6,664 bases of DNA, taken from NCBI GenBank assembly GCA_023423605.1, contig JAFAFF010000303.1:1-6664 (forward strand), written 5' to 3'. How positions within the stretch are numbered: position 1 is the stretch's first letter; the number at the start of each line of letters is the position of its first letter. Position numbers and translations under genes: made by a program. The stretch is from Pseudomonadota bacterium (GTDB taxonomy: Bacteria > Pseudomonadota > Gammaproteobacteria > Xanthomonadales > Xanthomonadaceae). Positions 1 to 6,664 of this stretch are shown here, in pieces. Below the pieces are notes generated by a model, which worked only from the letters and a program-made list of their open reading frames with translations, did not search any database and had not been told where the DNA came from.

Positions 1-1
1 C

Positions 2-172
<171 letters not shown>

Positions 173-194
173 CCCCTCACCGAAGACGAAGCTC

Positions 195-1082
195 ATGACC
201 CAACGCAAAGGCATCATCCTGGCCGGTGGCTCCGGCACGCGGCTGTATCCGATAACCAAGGGCGTCAGCAAGCAGCTGCTGCCGGTGTACGACAAGCCGA
301 TGATCTATTACCCGCTCAGCGTGCTGATGCTGGCCGGTATCCGCGAAGTGCTGATCATCAACACCCCGCACGAACAGGCATTGTTCCAGCAGCTGCTGGG
401 CGACGGTTCGCAGTGGGGCATGGACATCCAGTATGCCGTGCAGCCCAGCCCGGATGGCCTGGCGCAGGCCTACCTTATCGGTCGCGATTTCCTGGCCGGC
501 AAGCCCAGCTGCCTGGTGCTCGGCGACAACCTGTTCCACGGCCATGGCCTGACCGAAGTGCTCAAGCGCGCCGATGCGCGCGAGGCCGGCGCCACCGTGT
601 TCGGCTACTGGGTGAACGATCCGGAGCGCTATGGCGTGGCCGAGTTCGACGACAGCGGCAAGGTGATCGGCCTGGTGGAAAAACCAACCCAGCCGCGTTC
701 GAACTACGCCGTCACCGGCCTGTATTTCTACGATGGCAAGGCCAGCGACCATGCGGCGGAACTGAAGCCGTCGCCGCGCGGGGAGCTGGAAATCACCGAC
801 CTCAACCAGCGCTACCTGGATGATGGCGCGCTGCACCTGGAAGCGCTGGGCCGTGGTTATGCCTGGCTGGATACCGGCACGCACCAGTCGCTGCTGGAAG
901 CATCCAACTTCATCGAAACCATCCAGACCCGCCAGGGCCTGCAGGTCTGCTGCCCGGAGGAGATCGCCTTCGGCAACGGTTGGATCGATGCTGCGCAGCT
1001 GGAGGCGCTGGCCGCGCCGCTGATCAAGAACGGCTACGGCCAGTACCTGCATGCGCTGGCCCTGCGAGGAGTGGTGCCATGA
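195..1082 (+). CDS. rmlA: Glucose-1-phosphate thymidylyltransferase RmlA
   Basis: This 295-residue protein condenses dTTP and glucose-1-phosphate to dTDP-glucose plus pyrophosphate, the entry step of the dTDP-L-rhamnose pathway in the cytoplasm. Visible motifs are the nucleotide-binding GGSGTRLYP (residues 11-19), with K26 in the following loop, LGDN (109-112) with metal-binding D111, VEKP (161-164), and WLDTGTH (224-230) with the second metal aspartate D226. Length matches the family (about 290-295). The open frame extends 40 codons upstream to position 75, but that part overlaps the end of rmlB and has no family character. The ATG at 195 puts [19 protein letters not shown] exactly where RmlA proteins begin. 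The Shine-Dalgarno before it is poor (GAAGACGAA only), so translation may depend on ribosomes arriving from rmlB. The stop overlaps the rmlC start as ATGA. Confidence 0.97.
   Translation: MTQRKGIILAGGSGTRLYPITKGVSKQLLPVYDKPMIYYPLSVLMLAGIREVLIINTPHEQALFQQLLGDGSQWGMDIQYAVQPSPDGLAQAYLIGRDFLAGKPSCLVLGDNLFHGHGLTEVLKRADAREAGATVFGYWVNDPERYGVAEFDDSGKVIGLVEKPTQPRSNYAVTGLYFYDGKASDHAAELKPSPRGELEITDLNQRYLDDGALHLEALGRGYAWLDTGTHQSLLEASNFIETIQTRQGLQVCCPEEIAFGNGWIDAAQLEALAAPLIKNGYGQYLHALALRGVVP
1066..1071 (+). promoter_or_regulatory. Ribosome binding site of rmlC
   Basis: GAGGAG lies inside the last codons of rmlA, 7 bases before the ATG at 1079. It supports the internal start over the longer open frame that begins at 980, and complements the ATGA stop/start overlap. 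Confidence 0.75.
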
Positions 1083-1636
1083 AGGTGATTGAAACCAGGT
1101 TGTCCGGCTGCGTGGTGATCGAGCCGTCGGTGTTCGGTGACGCACGCGGTTATTTCTTCGAAACCTGGAATGCCGAGCGCTTCGGTGAGCACGGCCTGCC
1201 GACGAAGTTCGTGCAGAGCAATGTCTCCACCTCCGCCAAGGGGGTGCTGCGTGGCCTGCATTACCAGTGGCCGCGGCCGCAGGGCAAACTGGTCAGCGTG
1301 CTGGAGGGCGAGGTCTACGATGTCGCGCTGGATATCCGCCGCGGCTCGCCGACCTTCGGCCGGTGGGAGGCGGTGGTACTGAGCGGAGACAACAGGAAGC
1401 AGTTCTGGATTCCGGAAGGCTTCGCGCACGGTTTTGCGGTGCTGTCCGAGCGTGCGGTGTTCAGCTACCTGTGCACCGATGTGTACGTGAAGGAAGCTGA
1501 TGCCGGCGTGCGCTGGAACGATGCCGACATCTGCGTGGACTGGCCGATCAGCGCACCGACCTTGTCGGCCAAGGACGAGAACGCACCGTTCCTGAAGGAC
1601 ATCGCCGAAGACCGCCTACCGGTGTACGTGCCATGA
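1079..1636 (+). CDS. rmlC: dTDP-4-dehydrorhamnose 3,5-epimerase RmlC
   Basis: This 185-residue cupin enzyme epimerises C3 and C5 of dTDP-4-keto-6-deoxyglucose to give dTDP-4-keto-L-rhamnose, the third pathway step. Visible landmarks are the N-terminal [11 protein letters not shown] (21-31), the core GVLRGLHYQ (55-63) with the catalytic-base histidine H61, K70 in the active-site strand, and the double-stranded beta-helix run from [13 protein letters not shown] through [11 protein letters not shown]. The C-terminal region contains [11 protein letters not shown] and [10 protein letters not shown]166 is the expected partner of H61 by comparison with Salmonella RmlC. Length is typical (about 180-190). 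The frame stays open upstream to 980, but the ATG at 1079 has a good ribosome binding site and gives the family's usual N-terminus. It overlaps rmlA by four bases and rmlD by four bases, indicating coupled translation. Confidence 0.97.
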   Translation: MKVIETRLSGCVVIEPSVFGDARGYFFETWNAERFGEHGLPTKFVQSNVSTSAKGVLRGLHYQWPRPQGKLVSVLEGEVYDVALDIRRGSPTFGRWEAVVLSGDNRKQFWIPEGFAHGFAVLSERAVFSYLCTDVYVKEADAGVRWNDADICVDWPISAPTLSAKDENAPFLKDIAEDRLPVYVP

Positions 1637-2529
1637 TCCTGCTCGTGTTCGGCGGCAACGGCCAGGTCGGCCAGGAGCTGCTGCGCGCCCTGGCACCGCT
1701 GGGCGACGTGCTGGCCACAACCCGCAGTGGAATGTTGCCGGACGGCACGGCCTGCGAAGTGGCCGATTTCGGCCAGCCGGACAGCCTGCCCGCGTTGCTG
1801 GATCGCCTGCAGCCCTCGGTGGTGGTCAATGCCGCAGCCTATACCGCCGTGGACAAGGCCGAGCAGGAGAGTGACGCGGCATTTGCCGCCAACGCGCAGG
1901 CGCCCGGAGTGATCGCACGCTGGTGCGCCCGCCATGGCGTGCCGTTCGTGCATTACTCCACCGATTATGTCTTCGATGGGCAAGGCACGGCGCCTTACCG
2001 CGAGGACGATCCGACCGCGCCGCTGGGCGTGTACGGCACCAGCAAGCGCGACGGTGAGGACGCGGTACGTGCCGCGGAGGGACGCCACCTGATCTTCCGC
2101 ACGGCGTGGGTGTATGCCTCGCACGGGGCGAACTTCCTGCGCACCATGCTGCGCGTGGGCGCCGAACGTGATGTGCTGCGCGTGGTGGCCGACCAGATCG
2201 GCACGCCGACCCCAGCGGCATTGATCGCCGATGTCACCGCGCAGGCCCTGCAGCATCCGGGCCTGCTGTCCGGCACCTGGCACCTGACGGCGTCGGGCCA
2301 GACCAGCTGGCATGGATTTGCCGAAGCGATCTTTGCCGAAGCGCTGACCACCGGCGTGCTGGCGAAGGCGCCGACGGTGGAGGCGATTGCCAGCTCGGAA
2401 TACCCGACCCCGGCCAGGCGGCCAGCGTGGTCGGTGCTGGACAACCACAAGCTTCAGCAGGATTTCGGAATCCTGCTGCCTGCGTGGCAGGACGGGCTGA
2501 AGCGAGTGATGGCCGACGCAGCCGGGTAG
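1633..2529 (+). CDS. rmlD: dTDP-4-dehydrorhamnose reductase RmlD
   Basis: This 298-residue NAD(P)H-dependent reductase carries out the last step, dTDP-4-keto-L-rhamnose to dTDP-L-rhamnose. It is an extended short-chain dehydrogenase. The N-terminal nucleotide-binding loop is FGGNGQVGQ (6-14), followed by NAAAYTAVDKAE (66-77), YSTDYVFDG (108-116), and the catalytic YxxxK pair Y134/K138 in YGTSK. The tail PARRPAWSVLDNHKL is the family's C-terminal substrate-binding signature. Length is normal. The start overlaps the rmlC stop as ATGA, and no strong Shine-Dalgarno precedes it (only GGTG at 1621-1624), so translation probably depends on re-initiation after rmlC. The TAG stop is the last three bases of a GTAG tetranucleotide that heads a stem-loop, an unusual gene end described separately. 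Confidence 0.97.
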   Translation: MILLVFGGNGQVGQELLRALAPLGDVLATTRSGMLPDGTACEVADFGQPDSLPALLDRLQPSVVVNAAAYTAVDKAEQESDAAFAANAQAPGVIARWCARHGVPFVHYSTDYVFDGQGTAPYREDDPTAPLGVYGTSKRDGEDAVRAAEGRHLIFRTAWVYASHGANFLRTMLRVGAERDVLRVVADQIGTPTPAALIADVTAQALQHPGLLSGTWHLTASGQTSWHGFAEAIFAEALTTGVLAKAPTVEAIASSEYPTPARRPAWSVLDNHKLQQDFGILLPAWQDGLKRVMADAAG

Positions 2530-2548
2530 TGCCGGGGCAGGCCCGGTA
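2526..2548 (+). repeat. GTAG-headed stem-loop, SMAG/REP-like element
   Basis: GTAG at 2526-2529 is followed directly by a 7-bp stem: 2530-2536 (TGCCGGG) pairs with 2542-2548 (CCCGGTA), including one G-T pair, around the loop GCAGG. This is the layout of the GTAG/REP-type elements (SMAG) scattered in intergenic DNA of Stenotrophomonas and relatives. The TAG of the head is the rmlD stop codon. The hairpin lies between convergent genes and may mark or stabilise the 3' ends of both transcripts, but there is no adjacent T-run on either strand. Structure is seen directly; assignment to the SMAG family is from memory of its form. Confidence 0.55.
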
Positions 2549-2552
2549 ACAC

Positions 2553-2576
2553 CCGGAGGCGTGGACGCACGGCCGG
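2553..2576. other. Second, interrupted stem-loop between rmlD and xanB
   Basis: CCGG at 2553-2556 pairs with CCGG at 2573-2576. Inside it, CGTG (2560-2563) pairs with CACG (2568-2571) around the tetraloop GACG, with an internal loop of AGG opposite G. On the + strand it is followed by TTATT, a very short T-rich stretch that overlaps the xanB stop codon. It could contribute to ending the rml transcript or protecting its 3' end, but it is weak as an intrinsic terminator. Together with the GTAG hairpin it fills almost the whole 47-base gap. Confidence 0.3.
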
Positions 2577-3980
2577 TTATTGCCGACCGTACGTATCCTC
2601 GAAGCGCACGATGTCATCTTCGCCCAGGTAGCTGCCGGACTGCACTTCGATCAGTTCCAGCGGCAGCCGGCCCGGGTTGCGCAGGCGATGCGTCACGCCC
2701 AGGGGGATGTAGGTACTCTGGTTCTCGCTGAGCAGGATCACCTCTTCGCCACGGGTCACTTCGGCAGTGCCGCTGACCACGATCCAATGTTCGGCGCGGT
2801 GGTGGTGCATCTGCAGACTCAGGATGCCGCCTGGCTTCACGGTGATGCGCTTGACCTGGAAGCGCGCGCCATTGTCGATGGAATCGTAGGCACCCCACGG
2901 ACGATACACCTTGCGGTGCCAGGTGGCCTCGCTGCGGCCGTCGGCCTTCAATCGTCCCACCACGGCCTTAACCTCCTGCATGCGGTCGCCCTTGCCGACC
3001 AGCAACGCGTCGTCGGTTTCGACCACGATCACGTCATCCAGCCCGACCATCGCCACCAGGCGTTCGCCGTAGGCATAGGTATTGCGGCAGTCGATGGCGA
3101 TGACATCGCCGTGGTGGGCATTGCCGTCGCCATCCTGCTGCGAGACGTCACGCAGCGCCGTCCATGAACCGACATCGTTCCAGCCGGCATCCAGCGGCAC
3201 AACCACCGCATCGGCGGTCTTCTCCATCACCGCATAGTCGATGGAGTCCGACGGCACGGCGGCGAAGGAATCCTTGTCCAGACGTGCGAAATCGGCATCG
3301 CGACGCGCCTTGTTCCAGGCCTCCCTGCTGGCTGCCAGCATGTCCGGCTGGAGACGCTCCAGCTCCTGCAGATAACGCGATGCCTTGAACAGGAACATGC
3401 CGCTGTTCCAGTAATACTGGCCACTGCCCACGTACTCGGTGGCGGTGGCCAGGTCCGGCTTTTCAACGAAGCGTTCCACCGCCCGTGCATCCCTGCCGGG
3501 GGCGGCCTTGATGTAGCCATAGCCGGTTTCCGGCCCGCTCGGCACAATGCCGAACGTCACCAGCTTGCCGGCCTCGGCCGCGGTGGCGGCACGCTGGACT
3601 GCCTCGCGGAACGCAGCCTCGTTGGCAATCACATGGTCCGACGGCAGCACCAGCAGCAACGCGTCGCCACCGTCCCGGGTGGCTTCCAGCGCGGCCACGG
3701 CAATGGCCGGCGCGGTGTTGCGGCCGACCGGCTCCAGAATGATGGCGGCGGGTTCGGCGCCCGCCTGCTGCAGCTGCTCGGCAGCGACGAAACGATGCTC
3801 TTCGTTGGCAATCACCAGCGGGCCACGTGCGGCGATGGGGGCTACACGTGTCCACGTCGCCTGCAGCATGGTCTGCTCACCTGCCAATGGCAGGAACTGC
3901 TTCGGATACGCCTCGCGCGACAGCGGCCACAGACGGGTGCCGGAACCGCCGGAGAGGATGACGGGCTGGAGTGTGGCCAT
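2577..3980 (-). CDS. xanB: Bifunctional mannose-6-phosphate isomerase / mannose-1-phosphate guanylyltransferase XanB
   Basis: This 467-residue two-domain enzyme makes GDP-mannose. The N-terminal guanylyltransferase domain (about 1-350) joins GTP and mannose-1-phosphate. It shows [13 protein letters not shown] (11-23), LPSDH (112-116), FVEKP (171-175) with K174 matching the substrate-binding lysine of the AlgA family, NSGMFLF (192-198), SIDYAVMEK (246-254) and GWNDVGSW (266-273). The C-terminal type II isomerase cupin (about 355-467) converts fructose-6-phosphate to mannose-6-phosphate. It shows RPWGAY (360-365), the metal-binding [10 protein letters not shown] (390-399), H431 and the terminal [14 protein letters not shown]. 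Length equals that expected for XanB/AlgA proteins. It is the second gene of a minus-strand operon, 20 bases after xanA. The 20-base gap has no clear Shine-Dalgarno, so its translation may depend on xanA. Both halves look intact. Confidence 0.97.
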   Translation of the reverse strand: MATLQPVILSGGSGTRLWPLSREAYPKQFLPLAGEQTMLQATWTRVAPIAARGPLVIANEEHRFVAAEQLQQAGAEPAAIILEPVGRNTAPAIAVAALEATRDGGDALLLVLPSDHVIANEAAFREAVQRAATAAEAGKLVTFGIVPSGPETGYGYIKAAPGRDARAVERFVEKPDLATATEYVGSGQYYWNSGMFLFKASRYLQELERLQPDMLAASREAWNKARRDADFARLDKDSFAAVPSDSIDYAVMEKTADAVVVPLDAGWNDVGSWTALRDVSQQDGDGNAHHGDVIAIDCRNTYAYGERLVAMVGLDDVIVVETDDALLVGKGDRMQEVKAVVGRLKADGRSEATWHRKVYRPWGAYDSIDNGARFQVKRITVKPGGILSLQMHHHRAEHWIVVSGTAEVTRGEEVILLSENQSTYIPLGVTHRLRNPGRLPLELIEVQSGSYLGEDDIVRFEDTYGRQ

Positions 3981-4000
3981 GGGCTGGGCGTCGTCCGGTA

Positions 4001-5350
4001 TCAGTGCTTCAGGAGTGCGGAGATTTCATCGGTGCGGTGCTGGAGCAGCCTGGAATCACCGCGCGTTTCCACGTTCAGACGCAACAGTGGTTCGGTATTG
4101 GAACTGCGCAGGTTGAAGCGCCACTGACCGAAATCGGCGCTGATGCCATCGGTATGATCCAGCGTCGGTGCCTGCGCGGCGAAATGTTCCATCACCCGGG
4201 CGACCGCGGCTTTCGCATCGCTTACCTTGAAGTTGATCTCGCCACTGCAGGGATACGCCGCCATGCGATCTTCCACCCATTCGGCCAGCGACTTCCCGCT
4301 TTCCGACACCAGGGCAGCGATCAGCAGCCAGGGAATCATGCCGGAGTCGGCGTAGGCGAACTCACGGAAATAATGGTGTGCGCTCATTTCGCCGCCGTAT
4401 ACGGCATCCTCGGCACGCATCTTTTCCTTGATGAAGGCATGGCCGCTCTTGCACAGCACCGGAATGCCGCCGGCCTGCTCGACCATTTCCACGGTATTCC
4501 ATACCAGGCGGGGATCGTGCACGACCTTGCCGCCGGGATGGCGCGCCAGGGCTGCCTGCGCCAGCAGTCCAACCAGGTAATAGCCTTCGATGAAGCGGCC
4601 GGTATGGTCGAAGAAGAAGCAGCGGTCGAAATCGCCGTCCCAGGCGATGCCGAAATCCGCACCGTGCTCGCGCACTGCGTCGGCGGTGGCGGCACGGTTT
4701 TCCGGCAGCAGCGGGTTGGGAATGCCGTTGGGGAAGTTGCCGTCCGGTTCGTGGTTGATGCGCACGAAGTGCAGCGGCAGGTGCGGCGCCAAAAGATCCA
4801 CGATGGCACCGGCGCCGCCATTGCCGGCGTTCACGACGATTTTCAGCGGTTTCAGCGCCGAGGCATCCACATAGGACAACAGGTGCTGGATATAAGCGCC
4901 CTTGTCGTGTTCTTCGCGCTGACCAGCGCGAGGCGGCTCCACCTCGGTACGGGTGTCAGCTTCCACGGCATCGGAAATGGCGAACAGACCGGTATCCGAA
5001 CTGATCGGGCGGGCATTCTCATGCACCAGCTTCATGCCGTTGTAATCCATCGGATTATGGCTGGCAGTGACCATCACCCCGCCGGCGGCGCGCAGGTGGT
5101 CAGTCTGGAAATAGACCTCTTCGGTGCCGCACACGCCGATGTCGATCACCTCGCGACCTGCCCCGCGCAGACCGGCGGCCAGCGCATCCTGCAGCGCCGG
5201 GCTGGTCAGGCGGACGTCGTGTCCGACCACCACCGCGCCAGGCTTGAGCTGGTCGGACAGGGCGACGCCGATACGGCGGGCAATATCTTCGTTCAGCTCA
5301 TCGGGAACGCGGCCGCGGATGTCGTAGGCCTTGAAGGCGGGGAGGGGCAT
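4001..5350 (-). CDS. xanA: Phosphoglucomutase/phosphomannomutase XanA (SpgM-type)
   Basis: This 449-residue alpha-D-phosphohexomutase interconverts glucose-6-P/glucose-1-P and mannose-6-P/mannose-1-P, so it supplies both RmlA and XanB. All four signature loops are present. The phosphoserine loop is [13 protein letters not shown] with the catalytic S97, the metal-binding loop is DGDFDR (238-243), the sugar-binding loop is GEMSAHHYF (320-328), and the phosphate-binding loop is [10 protein letters not shown] (415-424). The GEMSAHHYF form is typical of dual-specificity PMM/PGM enzymes such as AlgC and the Xanthomonas enzyme. Length fits the Xanthomonas protein (about 448). The start ATG has a good AAAGGA site 8 bases upstream, and [16 protein letters not shown] is the family N-terminus. 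Stenotrophomonas calls the equivalent gene spgM. It is first in the xanA-xanB operon; I could not find a convincing promoter for it in the divergent region. Confidence 0.96.
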   Translation of the reverse strand: MPLPAFKAYDIRGRVPDELNEDIARRIGVALSDQLKPGAVVVGHDVRLTSPALQDALAAGLRGAGREVIDIGVCGTEEVYFQTDHLRAAGGVMVTASHNPMDYNGMKLVHENARPISSDTGLFAISDAVEADTRTEVEPPRAGQREEHDKGAYIQHLLSYVDASALKPLKIVVNAGNGGAGAIVDLLAPHLPLHFVRINHEPDGNFPNGIPNPLLPENRAATADAVREHGADFGIAWDGDFDRCFFFDHTGRFIEGYYLVGLLAQAALARHPGGKVVHDPRLVWNTVEMVEQAGGIPVLCKSGHAFIKEKMRAEDAVYGGEMSAHHYFREFAYADSGMIPWLLIAALVSESGKSLAEWVEDRMAAYPCSGEINFKVSDAKAAVARVMEHFAAQAPTLDHTDGISADFGQWRFNLRSSNTEPLLRLNVETRGDSRLLQHRTDEISALLKH

Positions 5351-5358
5351 CGGTCAAA

Positions 5359-5364
5359 TCCTTT
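5359..5364 (-). promoter_or_regulatory. Ribosome binding site of xanA
   Basis: On the minus strand AAAGGA lies 8 bases before the xanA ATG, good spacing. It supports the ATG ending at 5350 as the start. Confidence 0.7.
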
Positions 5365-5428
5365 GGGGTCCAGCCGCGTAGTTTACGGTGTCGGATGTGT
5401 GAAGGGTGTTCTCATGCCGCAACGCCAC

Positions 5429-5456
5429 GTGACCGGACTGCGCCGTGCCCTAGAAT
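5429..5456 (+). promoter_or_regulatory. Predicted sigma70-type promoter of scoAB
   Basis: A -10 hexamer TAGAAT (5451-5456, five of six to consensus) has a -35 candidate GTGACC (5429-5434, four of six) 16 bases upstream. This would place the transcription start near 5463 and a leader of roughly 27 bases before the scoA ATG, which fits the ribosome binding site position. The palindrome CACGTG overlaps the -35 element. Prediction from sequence only. Confidence 0.45.
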
Positions 5457-5474
5457 GGCGGCACTACATCGAAC

Positions 5475-5481
5475 GAGGTGA
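5475..5481 (+). promoter_or_regulatory. Ribosome binding site of scoA
   Basis: GAGGTGA is a seven-base match to the extended Shine-Dalgarno sequence, 8 bases before the ATG at 5490. It supports that ATG as the real start and so the unusual glycine-rich N-terminus of the protein. Confidence 0.75.
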
Positions 5482-5489
5482 GGGCGTAG

Positions 5490-6224
5490 ATGAGCAATCC
5501 GGCAACGACCGGCGGCAGGGGCGGAAAGCGTTTCGCCAGCGCAGCGCAGGCGCTGGACGGCGTCGTTGCCGACGGCCAGACCCTGGCGGTGGGTGGCTTC
5601 GGCCTGTGCGGCATTCCGGAGGCGCTGATCGCCGCACTGCGCGACAGCGGCGTGTCCGGCCTGACGGTGATCTCCAACAACGCCGGCGTGGACGGCTTCG
5701 GCCTGGGCCAGCTGCTGGCCACCCGACAGATCCGCAAGATGATTTCGTCCTACGTTGGCGAGAACAAGGAGTTCGAACGCCAATATCTGGCCGGGGAACT
5801 GGAACTGGAGTTCAACCCGCAGGGTACCCTGGCCGAGCGCCTGCGTGCCGGCGGTGCAGGGATCCCGGCGTTCTTCACGGCGACCGGTTACGGTACCGTG
5901 GTGGCGGAAGGCAAGGAAACCCGCGAGTTCGATGGTCGGCATTACGTCATGGAGACAGCGCTGCGTGCCGACGTGGCGCTGGTGAAGGCCTGGAAGGCCG
6001 ACGAAGCCGGCAATCTGGTGTTCCGCAAGACCGCACGCAACTTCAACCCGGCGTGCGCGATGGCAGGCAAGGTCTGCATCGCAGAAGTGGAGGACGTCGT
6101 GCCGGTGGGGACGTTCGATCCGGATCAGGTGCATCTGCCGGGTATCTACGTGCATCGCATCGTGCACAATCCGCAGCCCGAAAAGCGCATCGAACAGCGC
6201 ACCCTGCGCACGGAGGGCAACTGA
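5490..6224 (+). CDS. scoA: 3-oxoacid CoA-transferase subunit A (succinyl-CoA type)
   Basis: This 244-residue alpha subunit of a type I CoA-transferase acts with ScoB to move CoA between succinyl-CoA and a 3-oxoacid such as acetoacetate. Residues 28-43 ([16 protein letters not shown]) match the class signature D-G-x-x-three hydrophobics-G-G-F-xxx-G-x-P, the glycine loop at the active site. [13 protein letters not shown] (61-73), [17 protein letters not shown] (81-97), [21 protein letters not shown] and [10 protein letters not shown] follow as in SCOT alpha subunits. Length is slightly above the usual 230-235, because about a dozen residues ([11 protein letters not shown]) precede the conserved KRFASAA. 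No alternative start codon lies between, and the ribosome binding site favours this ATG. scoB follows after one base. Xanthomonas homologues beside the LPS cluster have, as I recall, been called lpsI. Exact acyl substrate cannot be read from sequence. Confidence 0.93.
   Translation: MSNPATTGGRGGKRFASAAQALDGVVADGQTLAVGGFGLCGIPEALIAALRDSGVSGLTVISNNAGVDGFGLGQLLATRQIRKMISSYVGENKEFERQYLAGELELEFNPQGTLAERLRAGGAGIPAFFTATGYGTVVAEGKETREFDGRHYVMETALRADVALVKAWKADEAGNLVFRKTARNFNPACAMAGKVCIAEVEDVVPVGTFDPDQVHLPGIYVHRIVHNPQPEKRIEQRTLRTEGN
6212..6217 (+). promoter_or_regulatory. Ribosome binding site of scoB
   Basis: GGAGGG within the last codons of scoA lies 8 bases before the ATG at 6226. It confirms the scoB start, which is separated from the scoA stop by one base. 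Confidence 0.75.
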
Positions 6225-6225
6225 G

Positions 6226-6664
6226 ATGGCATGGACCCGCGATGAAATGGCGGCCCGCGCCGCCCGCGAACTGAGCGACGGCGCCTACGTGAACCTGGGC
6301 ATCGGCCTGCCGACACTGGTGGCCAACCATATTCCCGAGGGCGTGGATGTCTGGCTGCAGTCGGAGAATGGCCTGCTCGGCATCGGGCCGTTTCCCACCG
6401 AGGACGAGCTGGATGCGGACCTGATCAACGCCGGCAAGCAGACCGTCACCGCGCGTGCCGGCGCCAGCTACTTCGGCAGCGACGACAGCTTCGCGATGAT
6501 ACGTGGTGGCCACGTCAACCTGGCCATCCTGGGCGCGATGCAGGTCACCGACAAGGGCGACCTGGCCAACTGGATGGTGCCCGGCAAGATGGTCAAGGGC
6601 ATGGGCGGGGCGATGGATCTGGTGGCCGGCGTGCAACGCGTGGTGGTGTTGATGGAACACACCG
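6226..6664 (+). CDS. scoB: 3-oxoacid CoA-transferase subunit B, N-terminal part (3' truncated)
   Basis: The first 146 codons of the beta subunit are present and the frame runs off the window end. The protein begins [35 protein letters not shown] (22-37) is the beta-subunit glycine loop. LQSENGLLG (44-52) matches the CoA-transferase signature with the catalytic glutamate E47, which forms the glutamyl-CoA thioester intermediate. [14 protein letters not shown] and [18 protein letters not shown] follow as in SCOT beta subunits. Family members are about 210-220 residues, so roughly two thirds is seen. It pairs with scoA in one transcript with nearly abutting reading frames, as expected for subunits made in equal amounts. 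The second in-sequence ATG at 6231 is out of frame. Xanthomonas homologue: lpsJ, as recalled. Confidence 0.93.
   Translation, partial: MAWTRDEMAARAARELSDGAYVNLGIGLPTLVANHIPEGVDVWLQSENGLLGIGPFPTEDELDADLINAGKQTVTARAGASYFGSDDSFAMIRGGHVNLAILGAMQVTDKGDLANWMVPGKMVKGMGGAMDLVAGVQRVVVLMEHT

Larger units (their letters stand above)
5351..5489. other. Divergent intergenic region between xanA and scoA
   Basis: These 139 bases carry the leader of xanA (minus) and of scoA (plus). Going right, they hold the xanA ribosome binding site, a short inverted repeat CGTA-GTT-TACG (5377-5387), the palindrome CACGTG (5426-5431), a sigma70-like promoter for scoA and the scoA ribosome binding site. For xanA the only hints are TTCACA and TAAACT on the minus strand, but the spacing of 12 bases is too short for a normal promoter. 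No credible small gene was seen. Confidence 0.6.

Noticed and set aside
980..1078. In-frame 33-codon N-terminal extension of rmlC
   Set aside because: It lies within the rmlA coding end, while the ATG at 1079 has a strong ribosome binding site and gives the family N-terminus.
177..1145. A 322-codon minus-strand open frame opposite rmlA
   Set aside because: Shadow of rmlA: no domain or motif recognised, and the sense strand encodes a complete family protein.
1465..2448. A 327-codon minus-strand open frame opposite rmlD
   Set aside because: It lies antisense to rmlC/rmlD, whose protein motifs are complete, and its translation is rich in R, G, H and Q as expected of a GC-rich shadow frame. No ribosome binding site or domain was recognised.
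2580..3167. 195-codon + strand open frame after rmlD
   Set aside because: It is antisense to the C-terminal isomerase domain of xanB, which has all its motifs. No motif was seen in the + strand product.
5380..5400. Minus-strand promoter for xanA (TTCACA and TAAACT)
   Set aside because: The hexamers are only 12 bases apart, too close for a sigma70 promoter, and no better pair was found.
3971..6274. A 767-codon open frame on the + strand, antisense to xanA and running through scoA
   Set aside because: It covers the antisense of a clear gene, crosses the divergent intergenic region and then lies out of frame across scoA. Its translation is low in recognisable motifs and shows the composition expected from the opposite strand of GC-rich coding DNA.

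Overview
The window reads as chromosomal DNA from a high-GC gammaproteobacterium of the Xanthomonadaceae, most likely Stenotrophomonas or a close relative of Xanthomonas. Three things point there. The gene set and order match the nucleotide-sugar part of the lipopolysaccharide/exopolysaccharide locus of that family. Codon third positions are strongly G/C-biased. A GTAG-headed hairpin sits behind rmlD and resembles the SMAG/REP elements known from Stenotrophomonas. The genus is an inference from protein and repeat character; no database search was possible.

Layout. Positions 1-2529 (+ strand) hold a rhamnose-precursor operon: the last 56 codons of rmlB, then complete rmlA, rmlC and rmlD. rmlA-rmlC and rmlC-rmlD are joined by ATGA start/stop overlaps. 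Positions 2530-2576 are a 47-base gap between convergent genes and contain two stem-loops. Positions 2577-5350 (- strand) hold a two-gene operon transcribed xanA then xanB: phosphoglucomutase/phosphomannomutase, then bifunctional mannose-6-phosphate isomerase/mannose-1-phosphate guanylyltransferase. Positions 5351-5489 are a divergent intergenic region with a recognisable sigma70-type promoter facing right. Positions 5490-6664 (+ strand) hold scoA and the first 146 codons of scoB, the two subunits of a 3-oxoacid (succinyl-CoA type) CoA-transferase. scoB runs off the window.

How the genes work together. XanA interconverts hexose 6- and 1-phosphates. Its glucose-1-phosphate feeds RmlA, and RmlB, RmlC and RmlD then carry it to dTDP-L-rhamnose. 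Its mannose-1-phosphate feeds the guanylyltransferase half of XanB to give GDP-mannose, while the isomerase half of XanB supplies mannose-6-phosphate from fructose-6-phosphate. The two convergent operons therefore make the activated rhamnose and mannose used for O-antigen, LPS core and exopolysaccharide. The CoA-transferase is ordinarily catabolic. Its position next to these genes is conserved in Xanthomonas, where, as I recall, the homologues are called lpsI/lpsJ.

No phage, IS element, CRISPR, tRNA/rRNA or defence system is visible. Every complete gene has its usual length and retains its diagnostic motifs. I found no convincing previously undescribed system. The most noteworthy non-coding item is the GTAG hairpin that supplies the stop codon of rmlD.
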